DNA of 64,000 bases from Reyranella massiliensis 521 (GCF_000312425.1 NZ_HE997181.1:5728260-5792259), one strand, 5' to 3'. Counted from the first letter of the stretch, positions 36,142 through 44,994 are shown. The notes: generated by a model from the sequence alone, not told the origin. A program made the numbers and translations.

Positions 36142-37722
36142 ATGTTGCGTCTTACCCGCCGACTGGCCGTCACGGCTGCGGCCGTGGCTGCCATTTTGCC
36201 GTTCGCCGCGCCTGCCTCCGCGCAGAGCACGCTCAAGGCCTCGCTGCATTCCGACCTCAAGATCATCGATCCGATCTGGACCACGGCGCTGATCACGCAA
36301 TATCACGGCTATCTCGTCTACGACACGCTGTTCGCGCTCGACGACAAGCTGCAGGTGCAGCCGCAGATGGTCGACACCTGGAAGATGAGCGACGACAAGC
36401 TCACCTGGACCTTTACGCTGCGCGACGGCCAGACGTGGCATGACGGCGCGCCAGTCACCGCCGCCGACTGCGTGGCGTCGCTGAAGCGATGGGGCGCCAA
36501 GGACACGATGGGCCAGAAGCTCATGTCCTATGTGTCGGAGCTTTCGGCGCCGGACGACAAGACGATCAAGATGGTGCTGAAGGAGCCCTACGGCCTGGTG
36601 CTCAGCACCCTGGGCAAGCCGGGCTCGAACGTGCCGTTCATGATGCCGGCGCGCATCGCCGCCACCGATCCCAATACGCAGATCACCGACGCCACCGGCT
36701 CCGGTCCGTTCATCTTCAAGAAGGACGAGTGGAAGCCCGGCGAGAAGGTCGTCTATCTCAAGAACGCCAAGTACAAGCCCCGCGCAGAGCCGGCATCGGG
36801 CCTGGCCGGCGGCAAGGTCGCCAAGGTCGACCGCATCGAATGGCTCTGGATCCCCGATGCGCAGACGCAGGTCAGCGCGCTCCTGAACGACGAGATCGAT
36901 CTGATCGATATCGTGCCGCCCGATCTCCTGCCGCTGGTGCAGAAGGAAAAGGGCGTCAAGATCATGGTCGTAAACCAGGCGGGCCGGCAGTACGCGATGC
37001 GCTTCAACGTGCTGCACAAGCCGTTCGACAATCCCAAGGTGCGCCAGGCCGTCCTCTATGCGCTGAACCAGAAGGATTTCCTCGACGCCAATGTCGGCAA
37101 TCCGGAGTTCTACAAGGAGTGCAAGTCGCTGTTCCCTTGCGGCTCGCCGCTGGAATCGACCAAGGGCTGGGAGGACAAGCTCGGCGGTAACGTCGCCAAG
37201 GCCAAGCAGCTCCTGCAGGAAGCGGGCTACGACGGCACGCCGATCGTGCTGATGCACCAGACGGACACGCCGGGCCACAACAACCTCGCCACGGTCGCCA
37301 AGCCGCAGCTCGAGAAGGCGGGATTCAAGGTCGACCTGCAATCGATGGATTGGCAGACCCTGGTCGGCCGCCGCGCCAAGAAGGATCCGCTGTCGGCAGG
37401 CGGCTGGAGCGCCTTCTTCACGTCATGGGCCGCGGTTGACGTGCTCGATCCGGTGGCGACGTCCTTCCTCAATGCCTCCTGCGAGAAGGCGACATTCGGC
37501 TGGACCTGCGATGCCGAGCTGGAGAAGCTGCGCGACGCCTATGCCAAGGAAACCGATCCGGCCAAGCAGAAGGCGATTGCCGAACAGGTCCAGCTGCGCG
37601 CCGTCGAGTATCCGACCCACGCGCCGCTCGGCCAGTTCCAGAGCCCCACGGCGCTCGGCCGCAAGGCGACGGGCCTGCTGCCGTCACCCGTATTGGTGCT
37701 GTGGAGCATCGAGAAGAAGTGA
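36142..37722 (+). CDS. ABC transporter substrate-binding protein (SBP_bac_5, peptide/nickel type)
   Basis: A 526-residue periplasmic receptor. The signal peptide ends at ASAQ (about residue 28). The class signature DDKLTWTFTLRDGQTWHDGA is near 92-111. FNVLHKPFDNPKVRQAVLYAL is the conserved lobe-2 segment. It binds oligopeptides, opines or similar ligands for an ABC importer. No permease or ATPase gene follows, so it is an orphan receptor here. The start is at 36142 after AGGGAG. A strong hairpin follows. Confidence 0.92.
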   Translation: MLRLTRRLAVTAAAVAAILPFAAPASAQSTLKASLHSDLKIIDPIWTTALITQYHGYLVYDTLFALDDKLQVQPQMVDTWKMSDDKLTWTFTLRDGQTWHDGAPVTAADCVASLKRWGAKDTMGQKLMSYVSELSAPDDKTIKMVLKEPYGLVLSTLGKPGSNVPFMMPARIAATDPNTQITDATGSGPFIFKKDEWKPGEKVVYLKNAKYKPRAEPASGLAGGKVAKVDRIEWLWIPDAQTQVSALLNDEIDLIDIVPPDLLPLVQKEKGVKIMVVNQAGRQYAMRFNVLHKPFDNPKVRQAVLYALNQKDFLDANVGNPEFYKECKSLFPCGSPLESTKGWEDKLGGNVAKAKQLLQEAGYDGTPIVLMHQTDTPGHNNLATVAKPQLEKAGFKVDLQSMDWQTLVGRRAKKDPLSAGGWSAFFTSWAAVDVLDPVATSFLNASCEKATFGWTCDAELEKLRDAYAKETDPAKQKAIAEQVQLRAVEYPTHAPLGQFQSPTALGRKATGLLPSPVLVLWSIEKK

Positions 37723-37738
37723 CCGCGTAACAGTCATT

Positions 37739-37762
37739 GCGGGCGGAGCAATCTCCGCCCGC
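37739..37762. terminator. Strong hairpin between convergent genes
   Basis: A perfect 10-bp GC stem, GCGGGCGGAG (37739-37748) with CTCCGCCCGC (37753-37762), closed by the tetraloop CAAT. It sits between the receptor gene and the leftward lactonase-like gene. No T-run, but the position and stability suit bidirectional termination. Confidence 0.75.
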
Positions 37763-37773
37763 GAGGACGGCAA

Positions 37774-38589
37774 TCAATCCAGCCGTACGCTCACGCCTTC
37801 GAGTCCCTTGGCCGAGGGCGGGAAGCGCTTCATGACCTCGGCGTCGTGGCCGGGGATCACCATCTCGGTGCGGCCCTCGGCCAGCTTCTTCAGCTTGTCG
37901 TAGCCCGCCAGCATGTCGGCGACCGAGTAGACGATCGAGAACAGCTTGTCGTTGTTGACGCCCCAGAAGTAATGGCTGGCGTCGGAGGCAAGCACGAGCC
38001 AGCCGTTGCGCGTCATGATGCGTACCGACTGGATGCCCATCGTGTGGCCGCCGATCAGGTGCAGCGAGATGCCGGGCTGCAGCTCCTCGTCGCCATCATG
38101 GAAGACCACGCGGCCGGCGTAGAGAACGCGCACCATGCCGACGATATCCTCGCATTCGTAGGCATGGCGGAACGGGCCTTTGCACATGTGCCGGCCGGTC
38201 GCGAAGTTCATCTCCTTGTCCTGCAGATGGAAGCGCGCCTTGGGGAAGCGATCCCAGTTGCCGATATGGTCGTAGTGCAGGTGGGTGACGATGACGTCTT
38301 CGACTTCCTTCGCGTCGATCCCGAGATCGCCCAGGAGGTCGGCGGGGTTCTTCTTCACCTCGCGGCCGCGCTGCTTGCCGACGGTGGCGTTGAAGCCGGT
38401 GTCGATGACGATGGGCTTGCCGCCTAGCGCCCGCTTGCCGCTCTCGTCCAGCGGGATCGCCACCCAGACGAAATAGTCCATCGGGAAGTCGGCATCGTGC
38501 GGGTCGGGGTTGATCTGCACTTCCCATGCCTTGCGCGGCAGGTGGGCATATTTGACCGCATGTACCTCGTAGATGGGCGTTGAACGCAT
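37774..38589 (-). CDS. Metallo-beta-lactamase-fold hydrolase, N-acyl homoserine lactonase-like
   Basis: A 271-residue MBL protein. The dinuclear zinc motif HLHYDHIG starts at His103. Further ligands are in LIGGHTMG, LASDASHYF and VIPGHDAE. The architecture and the segment VWVAIPLDES resemble AiiA/AttM-type quorum-quenching lactonases, but many related enzymes hydrolyse other lactones, so the substrate is not proven. It is monocistronic by position. Confidence 0.82.
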   Translation of the reverse strand: MRSTPIYEVHAVKYAHLPRKAWEVQINPDPHDADFPMDYFVWVAIPLDESGKRALGGKPIVIDTGFNATVGKQRGREVKKNPADLLGDLGIDAKEVEDVIVTHLHYDHIGNWDRFPKARFHLQDKEMNFATGRHMCKGPFRHAYECEDIVGMVRVLYAGRVVFHDGDEELQPGISLHLIGGHTMGIQSVRIMTRNGWLVLASDASHYFWGVNNDKLFSIVYSVADMLAGYDKLKKLAEGRTEMVIPGHDAEVMKRFPPSAKGLEGVSVRLD

Positions 38590-38650
38590 CTTTGTTTCCT
38601 TCCCGGCGGGTTGTTGGGACGGAGCGTAGCGCGTCGGCCCTTTCCGGCGC

Positions 38651-38731
38651 TATAGTCGCGCCATGGCCCGCACGGACCTCTTCGTGACGCGAATTAGCAA
38701 CCCGGTTTGCACTGCAGACCGGGCCGTTGCT
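38651..38731 (+). promoter_or_regulatory. Structured leader with possible leaderless upstream ORF before the ACT-like gene
   Basis: A -10-like TATAGT (38651-38656) is followed 7 bases later by ATG 38663, which would be leaderless, opening a 45-codon frame that overlaps the next gene. Within it lies a hairpin: AGCAACCCGGT (38696-38706) pairs with ACCGG (38718-38722) and GTTGCT (38726-38731), with a three-base bulge. It may be an attenuator for the downstream gene. This rests on inspection only. Confidence 0.4.
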
Positions 38732-38759
38732 GTTCGTCCGTCATCCGAGGAGTCATCCG

Positions 38760-39029
38760 ATGTCCGCCTCCGCACCTTCCGCCGTTCTGGCGCTCAAGCG
38801 TAGCAATTCCACCGTTCGTTATTGTTTCGAAGCCGATGCCGAGCCCGGCGTGCTGCCGCGTGCGCTCGAGCTGATCGCCAAGCGCGGCCTCGTACCGGCC
38901 CGCGTGTTCGCGCAGGCCGACGCCGATGTTCTGAATGTCGAGATCGAAGTCGAAGGGCTGGCGCCCGAGACGGCCGATCATGTCGGCCGCTGCCTCGGCG
39001 AGATCGTGGGCGTCAGGCAGACCTTCTGA
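38760..39029 (+). CDS. Small ACT-like domain protein (IlvM-like)
   Basis: An 89-residue protein with the pattern of a single ACT domain: FEADAEPGVLPRALELIAKRG, followed by VLNVEIEVEGLAPETADHV and a final strand. It resembles small regulatory subunits such as IlvM of acetolactate synthase, but no catalytic subunit is nearby. The start at 38760 follows GAGGAGTCATCCG. The structured leader upstream suggests amino-acid-dependent control (inference). Confidence 0.65.
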   Translation: MSASAPSAVLALKRSNSTVRYCFEADAEPGVLPRALELIAKRGLVPARVFAQADADVLNVEIEVEGLAPETADHVGRCLGEIVGVRQTF

Positions 39030-39072
39030 GGCGGTTAGGGCGCACCACTTCAGCGGCGCGCCCCTCGACGGC

Positions 39073-40050
39073 TCAGTCCATCGTGATCTTGTTGTCGCGG
39101 ATGACCTTGCCCCAGGCCGCGACCTCGTCCTTCGCAAACTTGTCCATCTGCGCGGCATCCCAGTCCTTCAGGACCATGCCGAGCTGGTTGGCGCGCTCGC
39201 GCGTGACGTCCATCTTGGCGATCTTGCGCATCGCGGCGTTGAGCTTGTCGACGATTGGCTGCGGCGTGCCGGCCGGGGCGAAGAGCGCGAACCAGCCATC
39301 GAGGATGAAGCCCGGCAGGCCCGCTTCCGCGGTCGTCGGGATATCGGGGAAGGCGGGCAGCCGCTCGGTGCTGGCAAGTGCCAGCGCCTTCAGGTTGCCG
39401 TTGCGGATGTGGCCCGAGACCGACGGCGGCGTCACGATGAAGAGTTCGACCTGGCCGGCCACCGTGTCCTGCGTCGCCGGTCCCGAACCCTTGTAGGGCA
39501 CGTGCATGAGGTCGATGCCGGCCGCCTTGTTCAGCATCACGCCGCCGAGATGCGGCACGGAGCCCGGGCCCACCGAGGCGTAGTTCAGCTTGCCGGGATT
39601 GGCCTTGGCGTAGGCGATGAAGCTCTTGAGATCGCTGGCCGGCACTTTCTTGGGCACCACGATCACATGCGGCCCGATCGCGCCCATGGCGATGCCGACG
39701 AAATCCTTGGGATCCCAGTTCAGGTTGCTGATCAGCGCCGGATTGGCAGCATGGAAACCCGAATACTGCATCAGCAGCGTGTAGCCGTCGGGCTTGGCGC
39801 GGGACACGACCGCCGCACCGATATTGCCGTTGCCGCCGCCGCGATTGTCGACGATCACCTGCTGGCCCAGTTCCTGTCCGAGCAGATCGGCATAGAGGCG
39901 CGCCACGAGATCCGTGCCGCCGCCGGGCGGGGCCGGCACGACCATAGTGATCGGCTTGTCGGGATAGGTGGTCTGCGACCATGCCGGCATGGCGAGAGTG
40001 GTGGCCGCCAGGGCCAGGAGAGGGGCGGCGACCAGACTGCGTCGTTTCAT
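39073..40050 (-). CDS. Tripartite tricarboxylate transporter receptor (Bug/TctC family)
   Basis: A 325-residue periplasmic receptor. Signal peptide LLALAATTLAMPAWSQ; mature start YPDKPITMVVPAPPGGGTD, the Bug signature; then IVDNRGGGNGNIGAAVVSRA and FVTPPSVSGHI-like loops. These receptors bind carboxylates through two water molecules. No TctA/TctB membrane subunits are in the window, common for the expanded Bug family. It lies 7 bases after the GST gene on the same strand and ends the leftward run 40050-43085. Confidence 0.92.
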   Translation of the reverse strand: MKRRSLVAAPLLALAATTLAMPAWSQTTYPDKPITMVVPAPPGGGTDLVARLYADLLGQELGQQVIVDNRGGGNGNIGAAVVSRAKPDGYTLLMQYSGFHAANPALISNLNWDPKDFVGIAMGAIGPHVIVVPKKVPASDLKSFIAYAKANPGKLNYASVGPGSVPHLGGVMLNKAAGIDLMHVPYKGSGPATQDTVAGQVELFIVTPPSVSGHIRNGNLKALALASTERLPAFPDIPTTAEAGLPGFILDGWFALFAPAGTPQPIVDKLNAAMRKIAKMDVTRERANQLGMVLKDWDAAQMDKFAKDEVAAWGKVIRDNKITMD

Positions 40051-40057
40051 TTTTTAC

Positions 40058-40693
40058 TCACGAGTTGGGAAAATTACGCTTCCACACGTCGGCCAGCTCG
40101 GGCAGCGCATCGGCCCTGCGGGCGATGGCGAAGAGCCGGGGCGTCTCGATCTCGAACCAGCCGCGCTTGGGGCGCCAGCGAGTCATGATGTCGACGTAGA
40201 TGTCGAGGGCGGAGAAGCGATCGCCCAGGAACCAAGGGGTACCGGCCTCGCGTTCGACCTGCCGCCAGAGCCGTTGGGCATAAGCATCGGTGGCGGCGCG
40301 GAAGGGATCGCGTGCGGCATTGACCGACACGAAGCGCGCCGGGTCGTCGGCATAGGTGAAGGTCGGGTAGATGTTGGCGACCAGGAAGACCAGCCAGCGC
40401 AGGAACGTGGCGCGCTCCGGCGCCCCGGCGCCGGGAACCAGAGTATCGCTCCCGGTGATGTCGGCGAGCAGCAGAGTGATGGCGGCGCTCTCGCTCATGA
40501 TGCTGCCGTCGGGCATGACCAGGGTCGGCACCTGGGCGAGCGGGTTCACCTTCTCAAGCTTCTCGCGCGCGCCGGGCGTACGGAAAAGGTCCTCGACCGC
40601 CTCGTAGCGATACTTCAGCCCGTACAGTTCGAGCTGGGCCTCGACGATGGTCGAGCCCCAGCCTGGTCGTCCCCAGAGCGTGTAGTCCGCCAT
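40058..40693 (-). CDS. Glutathione S-transferase family protein
   Basis: A 211-residue GST. The N-terminal thioredoxin-fold domain has VPTLVMPDGSIMSESAAIT, carrying the cis-Pro loop and the glutathione-binding Glu-Ser. The helical C-terminal domain includes FLGDRFSALDIYVDIM (N-capping box). The second position motif is GRPGWGSTIVE and not SPF/SPY, so the catalytic residue is uncertain. It lies between the dehydrogenase and Bug receptor genes, likely one transcript. Confidence 0.85.
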   Translation of the reverse strand: MADYTLWGRPGWGSTIVEAQLELYGLKYRYEAVEDLFRTPGAREKLEKVNPLAQVPTLVMPDGSIMSESAAITLLLADITGSDTLVPGAGAPERATFLRWLVFLVANIYPTFTYADDPARFVSVNAARDPFRAATDAYAQRLWRQVEREAGTPWFLGDRFSALDIYVDIMTRWRPKRGWFEIETPRLFAIARRADALPELADVWKRNFPNS

Positions 40694-40718
40694 TGCGCTC
40701 TCCGTCGGTGCGTGCCGC

Positions 40719-41588
40719 TCAGGGCTTCTGCAGCGGCTGGATCAGGCTGGACGTATCCCAGCGGCCGCCACCGCGCGCCTGAACGCGCTCGTAGAACTGG
40801 TCGACCAGCGCCACCAGCGGCATGCCGGCCTTCTGGCGCTTGCCCTCGGCCAGCGCAATGCCGAGATCCTTGCGCATCCAGTCGACGGCGAAGCCGTAGT
40901 CGAACTTGCCGTTGACCATGTTTTGCCAGCGATTCTCCATCTGCCAGCTCTGCGCGGCACCCTTGGAGATCGCGCCCAGCGCCTTCTCCATGTCGAGGCC
41001 GGCGCGCTGGCCGAGGTTCAGCGCCTCGGCAAGACCCTGCACGATGCCGGCGATGCACATCTGGTTCATCATCTTGGTGATCTGGCCGGCGCCGGACGGG
41101 CCGATCAGGGTGACGGCCTTGGAGAAGGCATCGGCCACGGGCTTGGCACGGTCGAATGGCGCTTGGTCGCCGCCGCACATCACGGTGAGCTGGCCGTTCT
41201 CCGCACCCGCCTGGCCGCCCGAGACCGGCGCATCGATGAAGTCGACGCCGAGCTTCTTGCCTTCGGCGTGAAGTTCTCGGGCGATGTCGGCGGAGGCCGT
41301 GGTGTTGTCGAAGAAGATCGAACCTTTGCCCATGCCGGCGAAGGCACCGTCGGGACCGAGCACGACCGAACGCAGATCGTCGTCGTTGCCGACGCAGCAG
41401 AAGACGATCTGCTGGCCGGTTGCGGCTTCCTTTGGTGTCTTCGCAGCCTTGCCCTTGTGCTTCTTGGTCCAGGCCTCGGCCTTGGCGAAGGTGCGATTGT
41501 AGACGGTGACGTCGTGGCCCTTGGCGGCGAGATGACCCGCCATCGGAAAGCCCATCACGCCCAGACCCAGAAATGCCACCTTGGCCAT
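40719..41588 (-). CDS. NAD(P)-dependent beta-hydroxyacid dehydrogenase (3-hydroxyisobutyrate dehydrogenase family)
   Basis: A 289-residue dehydrogenase. The Rossmann motif FLGLGVMGFPMAGHL opens the protein. The substrate loop is DAPVSGGQAGAENGQL (near 120) and the catalytic lysine is in GQITKMMNQM. It oxidises 3-hydroxyisobutyrate, tartronate semialdehyde or similar; members are hard to separate. Its place between a lactate-permease-like gene and a carboxylate receptor supports a role in hydroxy-acid use. Confidence 0.88.
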   Translation of the reverse strand: MAKVAFLGLGVMGFPMAGHLAAKGHDVTVYNRTFAKAEAWTKKHKGKAAKTPKEAATGQQIVFCCVGNDDDLRSVVLGPDGAFAGMGKGSIFFDNTTASADIARELHAEGKKLGVDFIDAPVSGGQAGAENGQLTVMCGGDQAPFDRAKPVADAFSKAVTLIGPSGAGQITKMMNQMCIAGIVQGLAEALNLGQRAGLDMEKALGAISKGAAQSWQMENRWQNMVNGKFDYGFAVDWMRKDLGIALAEGKRQKAGMPLVALVDQFYERVQARGGGRWDTSSLIQPLQKP

Positions 41589-41639
41589 GTTTCACTCCCG
41601 CACAGTCGATTGCGGGCGGATCATAGAGCCAAATCGTCC

Positions 41640-43085
41640 CTACGCCAGCAGGACGAGGATAACCGCGAAACCTGTGATCAGCGGCGGCAGGGCGAGCGGC
41701 CAGGCTCGACGGTAGAGCGCCGATTCGGCCGCCGGCAGCGCCAGGATCGCCGCGCCCATCGAAACGCGGATGGGCGAGAGCATCGTGAGGTTGGTGCAGA
41801 CGCTGTTCTGCACCGCGGCGATCCAGGCCGGATCGATGGTGATGGCGTGCGCCAATGCCGTGACCATCGGCATCAGCATCGCATTGGCGGCGGACCCGCC
41901 GCCCGTGAGGAAGCCGCCGACGGCGGCGAACATCGGCACGCTCATCGCCGAGCCACGGCCTGCGGCAGCGCGCAGCGCCTCGGCGATCGTCTCGGCCATG
42001 CCTGATCCGACGTAGAACTGCGCCATCACCACGAAGAGCAAGGTGACGGCACAGGAGCGCCAGGCGCCGCGGCCGGTTTCCGCCAGCACGCGGCTGAGCG
42101 ATGCGCGCGCCAGCCAGACCGTGACGATCCCGATGGAGACCAGCCAGAAGCCCGGTGCATAGAGCGGCGCGAAGGCCGGCTGGCCCTCGAAGGGCCGCAT
42201 CGCCCACAGCGGCTTCAGGAGATCGCGCAGCGGCGGTACCAGCCGCGTGGCACAGAGCGCGAGGGTGAGCGCGACGTAGGGTGCGTTGGCGTGCAGCGCT
42301 GATTTGAGCCGCGCCGCATCCGGCCGCTCGTCGCGCCAGAAACGCACGGCGAGCAGGAATGCAGTCGGGGCGGCGCCCGCGATCTCGACGTCGGTGTAGC
42401 GGTTGGCGAGCCAGAGCAGGCCGAGCAGCAACGCCGTCCAAATCGCGTCGTCGACCTTCTGCGCGAACGATGTGGCAAAGCCCGCCTCGCGGGCAAAGCG
42501 CCAGTAGAGGCCGAGATAGAGGACGTGGATCGGGATCTGCAGCAGCGCCGAGGAGAGGCCGAGCTCGTTGGGCGTGAGACCGGCCAGGGTCGCGCCGACG
42601 GTGGTTCCGGTGGCGAGCGCCCCCCACGGCACAAGCGACTGGCTGTAGAGGCCGAGCAGCAAGGCCGACATGCCGTTGAGGCCGAGCCGGCGGAGCGCGG
42701 CGAGGGCAATGATGTAGCCGACGCCGAAGCCCGTCACCGATTCGGCGAACGGCGCCAGCAGGAAGCACACCGACCAAAGCCGCCGCGGGTTGGCCTCCAG
42801 CGCGCCGCCATTGGCCACCGCACCGCGCGCCTGCTGGCAGCGGTGGAAGAACATGCCGGCGGCGATGATGGCGATGACGTGCCAGGCGAGCCACGAACCG
42901 GCCGCGGTTTCGTGCAGGAAAAGCCCGGCCAAGACTTCGCCGCCCCGCGTGCCGGTGACGATCACCGCCGAGGCCGCCAGCGTGGCCGAAAGCCCCACCA
43001 GGCCTGCGACAAGGGCGCTTGCACGGCCGGAAGCCAGCAGGCCCAGCACCAGGAGCAGAGGAAGGAGGGCTAGGATCGTCGTCAT
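41640..43085 (-). CDS. L-lactate permease (LctP) family transporter
   Basis: A 481-residue polytopic membrane protein with about twelve helices. The LctP signature FAESVTGFGVGYIIALAAL is near residue 113, and GGFLTGGGSAANAMLMPMV lies in the second half. Related proteins import lactate or glycolate with protons. It is somewhat shorter than the about 550-residue E. coli proteins. It heads the leftward cluster with a hydroxyacid dehydrogenase and a carboxylate receptor, a plausible hydroxy-acid uptake set. Confidence 0.85.
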   Translation of the reverse strand: MTTILALLPLLLVLGLLASGRASALVAGLVGLSATLAASAVIVTGTRGGEVLAGLFLHETAAGSWLAWHVIAIIAAGMFFHRCQQARGAVANGGALEANPRRLWSVCFLLAPFAESVTGFGVGYIIALAALRRLGLNGMSALLLGLYSQSLVPWGALATGTTVGATLAGLTPNELGLSSALLQIPIHVLYLGLYWRFAREAGFATSFAQKVDDAIWTALLLGLLWLANRYTDVEIAGAAPTAFLLAVRFWRDERPDAARLKSALHANAPYVALTLALCATRLVPPLRDLLKPLWAMRPFEGQPAFAPLYAPGFWLVSIGIVTVWLARASLSRVLAETGRGAWRSCAVTLLFVVMAQFYVGSGMAETIAEALRAAAGRGSAMSVPMFAAVGGFLTGGGSAANAMLMPMVTALAHAITIDPAWIAAVQNSVCTNLTMLSPIRVSMGAAILALPAAESALYRRAWPLALPPLITGFAVILVLLA

Positions 43086-43197
43086 GCGGCGCTTTTAGAG
43101 GCTTTCGGGCGTTTCCATGCTTCGGGGGCGGCCGAACCGAGCCCACCAAAACGCCACCTTGCGCCTTCGTGCCCTTTCCCTTAGAAACCGCCGCCAT

Positions 43198-43273
43198 GCC
43201 CCGATAGCTCAGCTGGTAGAGCACGTCATTCGTAATGATGGGGTCGGCGGTTCGATTCCGTCTCGGGGCACCA
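43198..43273 (+). tRNA. tRNA-Thr (anticodon CGT), CCA encoded; probable prophage attachment site
   Basis: Acceptor GCCCCGA (43198-43204) pairs with TCGGGGC (43263-43269). The anticodon loop TTCGTAA has anticodon CGT, and the T-arm loop is TTCGATT. Discriminator A at 43270 is followed by CCA (43271-43273). A tyrosine-integrase gene begins to its right and faces it, so the 3' half is the likely attL core. A small hairpin (AACGGG 43299-43304 with CCCGTT 43312-43317) may end the tRNA transcript. Confidence 0.96.
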
Positions 43274-43320
43274 CTACTTTCTTACATGTAGGAATTTCAA
43301 CGGGTTAGACCCCCGTTTCT

Positions 43321-43352
43321 GTCGCACTTTTTCCGATTGGGGAAAGGTGCGA
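43321..43352 (-). terminator. Hairpin just after the integrase stop
   Basis: GTCGCACTTTTTCC (43321-43334) can pair with GGGAAAGGTGCGAC-type sequence (43339-43352) with one bulge. The stem starts five bases after the leftward integrase stop (43357). It is likely the end of the leftward early transcript and insulates the tRNA gene. Confidence 0.6.
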
Positions 43353-43356
43353 CACC

Positions 43357-44481
43357 TCACGCACTCTCTTTGTTCTTCTTGCGGGGCACGATCAGGTGCA
43401 TCGCGCCCTCGGCCATCGCGATCATATTCGCCTCCCGCGTGTAGACTTCGGCCTGCTTCAGGGTCTCCCAACCGTAGATCGACATGAGCTGATGCGTCGT
43501 TGCCCCGTTCTCGGCCGCGATCTTGGCGCCGGCCTTGCGCAGGCCATGGGCCGAGCAATGAGACAGGCCGGCCTCTACGCAGCGGTCGTGGAACCAGTTG
43601 CCGAAGCTCTCGGGCGTGAACGGCGTACCCAGGGCCGACACGATGTAGACCAAATCGCCGGTCTCGCTCGCGTCGATGATCTCGCGAAGCTCGGGCAGGA
43701 TTGGCAGGACGCGCTTCTTCGCCTTTGGCCGCTTCTTCTTCGTGATCGCCCGCGTCTTTGAGTTCTTCACTTCTGTGAAGTGCAGCGTCTCGTCGCGCTC
43801 GAACTGCTTTCCCAGCCTCACGGCGTCTGATCGACGGGTTCCCGTGCAGAGCAGGACGGCGAGCGCGAGGCGTGGCTTGGTGCCGATCGGGAAGTGGTTC
43901 TCGAACTGGCGGACCTCCTCCACGGTCCAAGTGTGCCAGCCGCCATCACGGCCGTGCAGGCGGGTTATGTCAGCCGTCGGATCGGTGGTCGCGATCTCTT
44001 CCTCGATCGCCCAGGCGAAGACTTGGCCCAGTGCCTTCAGGCGCCCGTTGGCAGCTTCCGGCTTGTCGAGCTTTTCGTCGCGGATCTGCCGGACATGCTT
44101 GGGGCGCATCTCGGCGAATGGCAGGTTGCCGCGCTCGAACTCGCCTCGGCTCGTCGCCACGATGCCGGTGCAGATCGATTCGAGGATCAGCCGTCGGACC
44201 CTCTGCGTGCTCCCGCCCAGGGTGAGGAAGTAGGCACTCTTGTAGTAGCCCTCGACCAGCCATCGCAGGGAATTGGGCTTGGCGAGTTCGATCTCGTTCC
44301 GGGGGCCGTTCGCTTTTGGCTTCGCATTCCCGTCCCGCGCGGCCTCGTACTCCTTCAGGAATTCGGGAGTACCAGGTGTGGCATACAGGCGGACCATCTT
44401 CTGGCCCTTGCGACGGTAGTAGATTCTCCCGTTCCCATGACGGTCCTTGTCCTGCAGCAGGTGCTTCAGCTCGACCTTCAT
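43357..44481 (-). CDS. Tyrosine-type site-specific recombinase (phage integrase)
   Basis: A 374-residue integrase. Catalytic residues: Arg in LCTGTRRSDAVRL (216/217), HGLR box with His312 and Arg315, a Trp in the position of the second His (YGWETL), and nucleophile Tyr347 in QAEVYTRE. The N-terminal arm-binding and core-binding regions precede. The ATG at 44481 follows GGGGGAGG at ideal spacing. ATG 44511 in the same frame is possible and would overlap the excisionase gene. It faces the tRNA-Thr attachment site and is the last gene of the leftward operon, so it would be made when P_L is active. Confidence 0.95.
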   Translation of the reverse strand: MKVELKHLLQDKDRHGNGRIYYRRKGQKMVRLYATPGTPEFLKEYEAARDGNAKPKANGPRNEIELAKPNSLRWLVEGYYKSAYFLTLGGSTQRVRRLILESICTGIVATSRGEFERGNLPFAEMRPKHVRQIRDEKLDKPEAANGRLKALGQVFAWAIEEEIATTDPTADITRLHGRDGGWHTWTVEEVRQFENHFPIGTKPRLALAVLLCTGTRRSDAVRLGKQFERDETLHFTEVKNSKTRAITKKKRPKAKKRVLPILPELREIIDASETGDLVYIVSALGTPFTPESFGNWFHDRCVEAGLSHCSAHGLRKAGAKIAAENGATTHQLMSIYGWETLKQAEVYTREANMIAMAEGAMHLIVPRKKNKESA

Positions 44482-44501
44482 CGCCTCCCCCTTGGCGACG
44501 C

Positions 44502-44735
44502 TCAGTCCCATGAGCTGCCACCGCCCTCATCGGGCAGCGCCTCAAAAGCCCTGTCAAGCTGGACCAGGTCCCACACGGTTGCCCCGTCGATCCGCTTCGG
44601 CCCCGGCATTCGACGGTCCTTGACCATCTCGTCGAACTTCGTCGGGCTGACACCGATGTAAGCGGCAGCTTCGATCCGGCGCAATCCTCGGCGAGGCTGC
44701 GACTGGGCGCGGAACTCGCGGCTGATGGCCGTCAT
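44502..44735 (-). CDS. AlpA-like/excisionase helix-turn-helix protein
   Basis: A 77-residue DNA-binding protein with a MerR/AlpA-type winged HTH: GLRRIEAAAYIGVSPTKFDEM then KDRRMPGPKRIDGATVWDL. Proteins of this type act as recombination directionality factors or activate integrase genes. It lies immediately upstream of int and overlaps the preceding 37-codon gene by four bases, supporting an Xis role. Confidence 0.85.
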   Translation of the reverse strand: MTAISREFRAQSQPRRGLRRIEAAAYIGVSPTKFDEMVKDRRMPGPKRIDGATVWDLVQLDRAFEALPDEGGGSSWD

Positions 44736-44845
44736 GCTATCCCCGCTGCACGTTCGTCGACGGCTATCTTTGCAAATAGCGCAAACAACATGCGACCCGG
44801 CAACTGGTGCAGAAACTGCACAAGTTCAGGCTTGCCAGTGGTCAC
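44732..44845 (-). CDS. Tiny phage ORF (37 residues)
   Basis: Starts at GTG 44845, overlapping the previous stop (GTGA), and stops in ATGA with the excisionase start. The sequence includes PELVQFLHQLPGRMLFALF and looks helical. Coding status rests on the overlap geometry on both sides, not homology. The longer frame from 45025 would run across the neighbouring gene and is rejected. Confidence 0.5.
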   Translation of the reverse strand: MTTGKPELVQFLHQLPGRMLFALFAKIAVDERAAGIA

Positions 44846-44994
44846 TTCGGATGCCTCGCGTTGAACTCCTCGATCACCTGGCAGACCCGCTCGTACTCTT
44901 CGCGGTCGGTGACGGAGAGGCGGTTGAGCTCGCGGACGTTTGCGAGCCACCAGGCTTCGAAGTCCGCGCGGTCGTTCCAGGGGCCGGCGATCAT
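44842..44994 (-). CDS. Small phage protein (50 residues)
   Basis: A 50-residue acidic, tryptophan-containing protein (start MIAGPWNDRADFEAWWLANV, then EEYERVCQVIEEFNARH). Its ATG overlaps the upstream stop (ATGA at 44991-44994), and its stop overlaps the downstream GTG. Proteins of this style are common in alphaproteobacterial prophages; the role is unknown. Confidence 0.7.
   Translation of the reverse strand: MIAGPWNDRADFEAWWLANVRELNRLSVTDREEYERVCQVIEEFNARHPK

Noticed and set aside
40615..43224. 869-codon minus-strand open frame
   Set aside because: Same strand but wrong frame relative to the dehydrogenase and permease genes; arginine-rich shadow sequence without family motifs.
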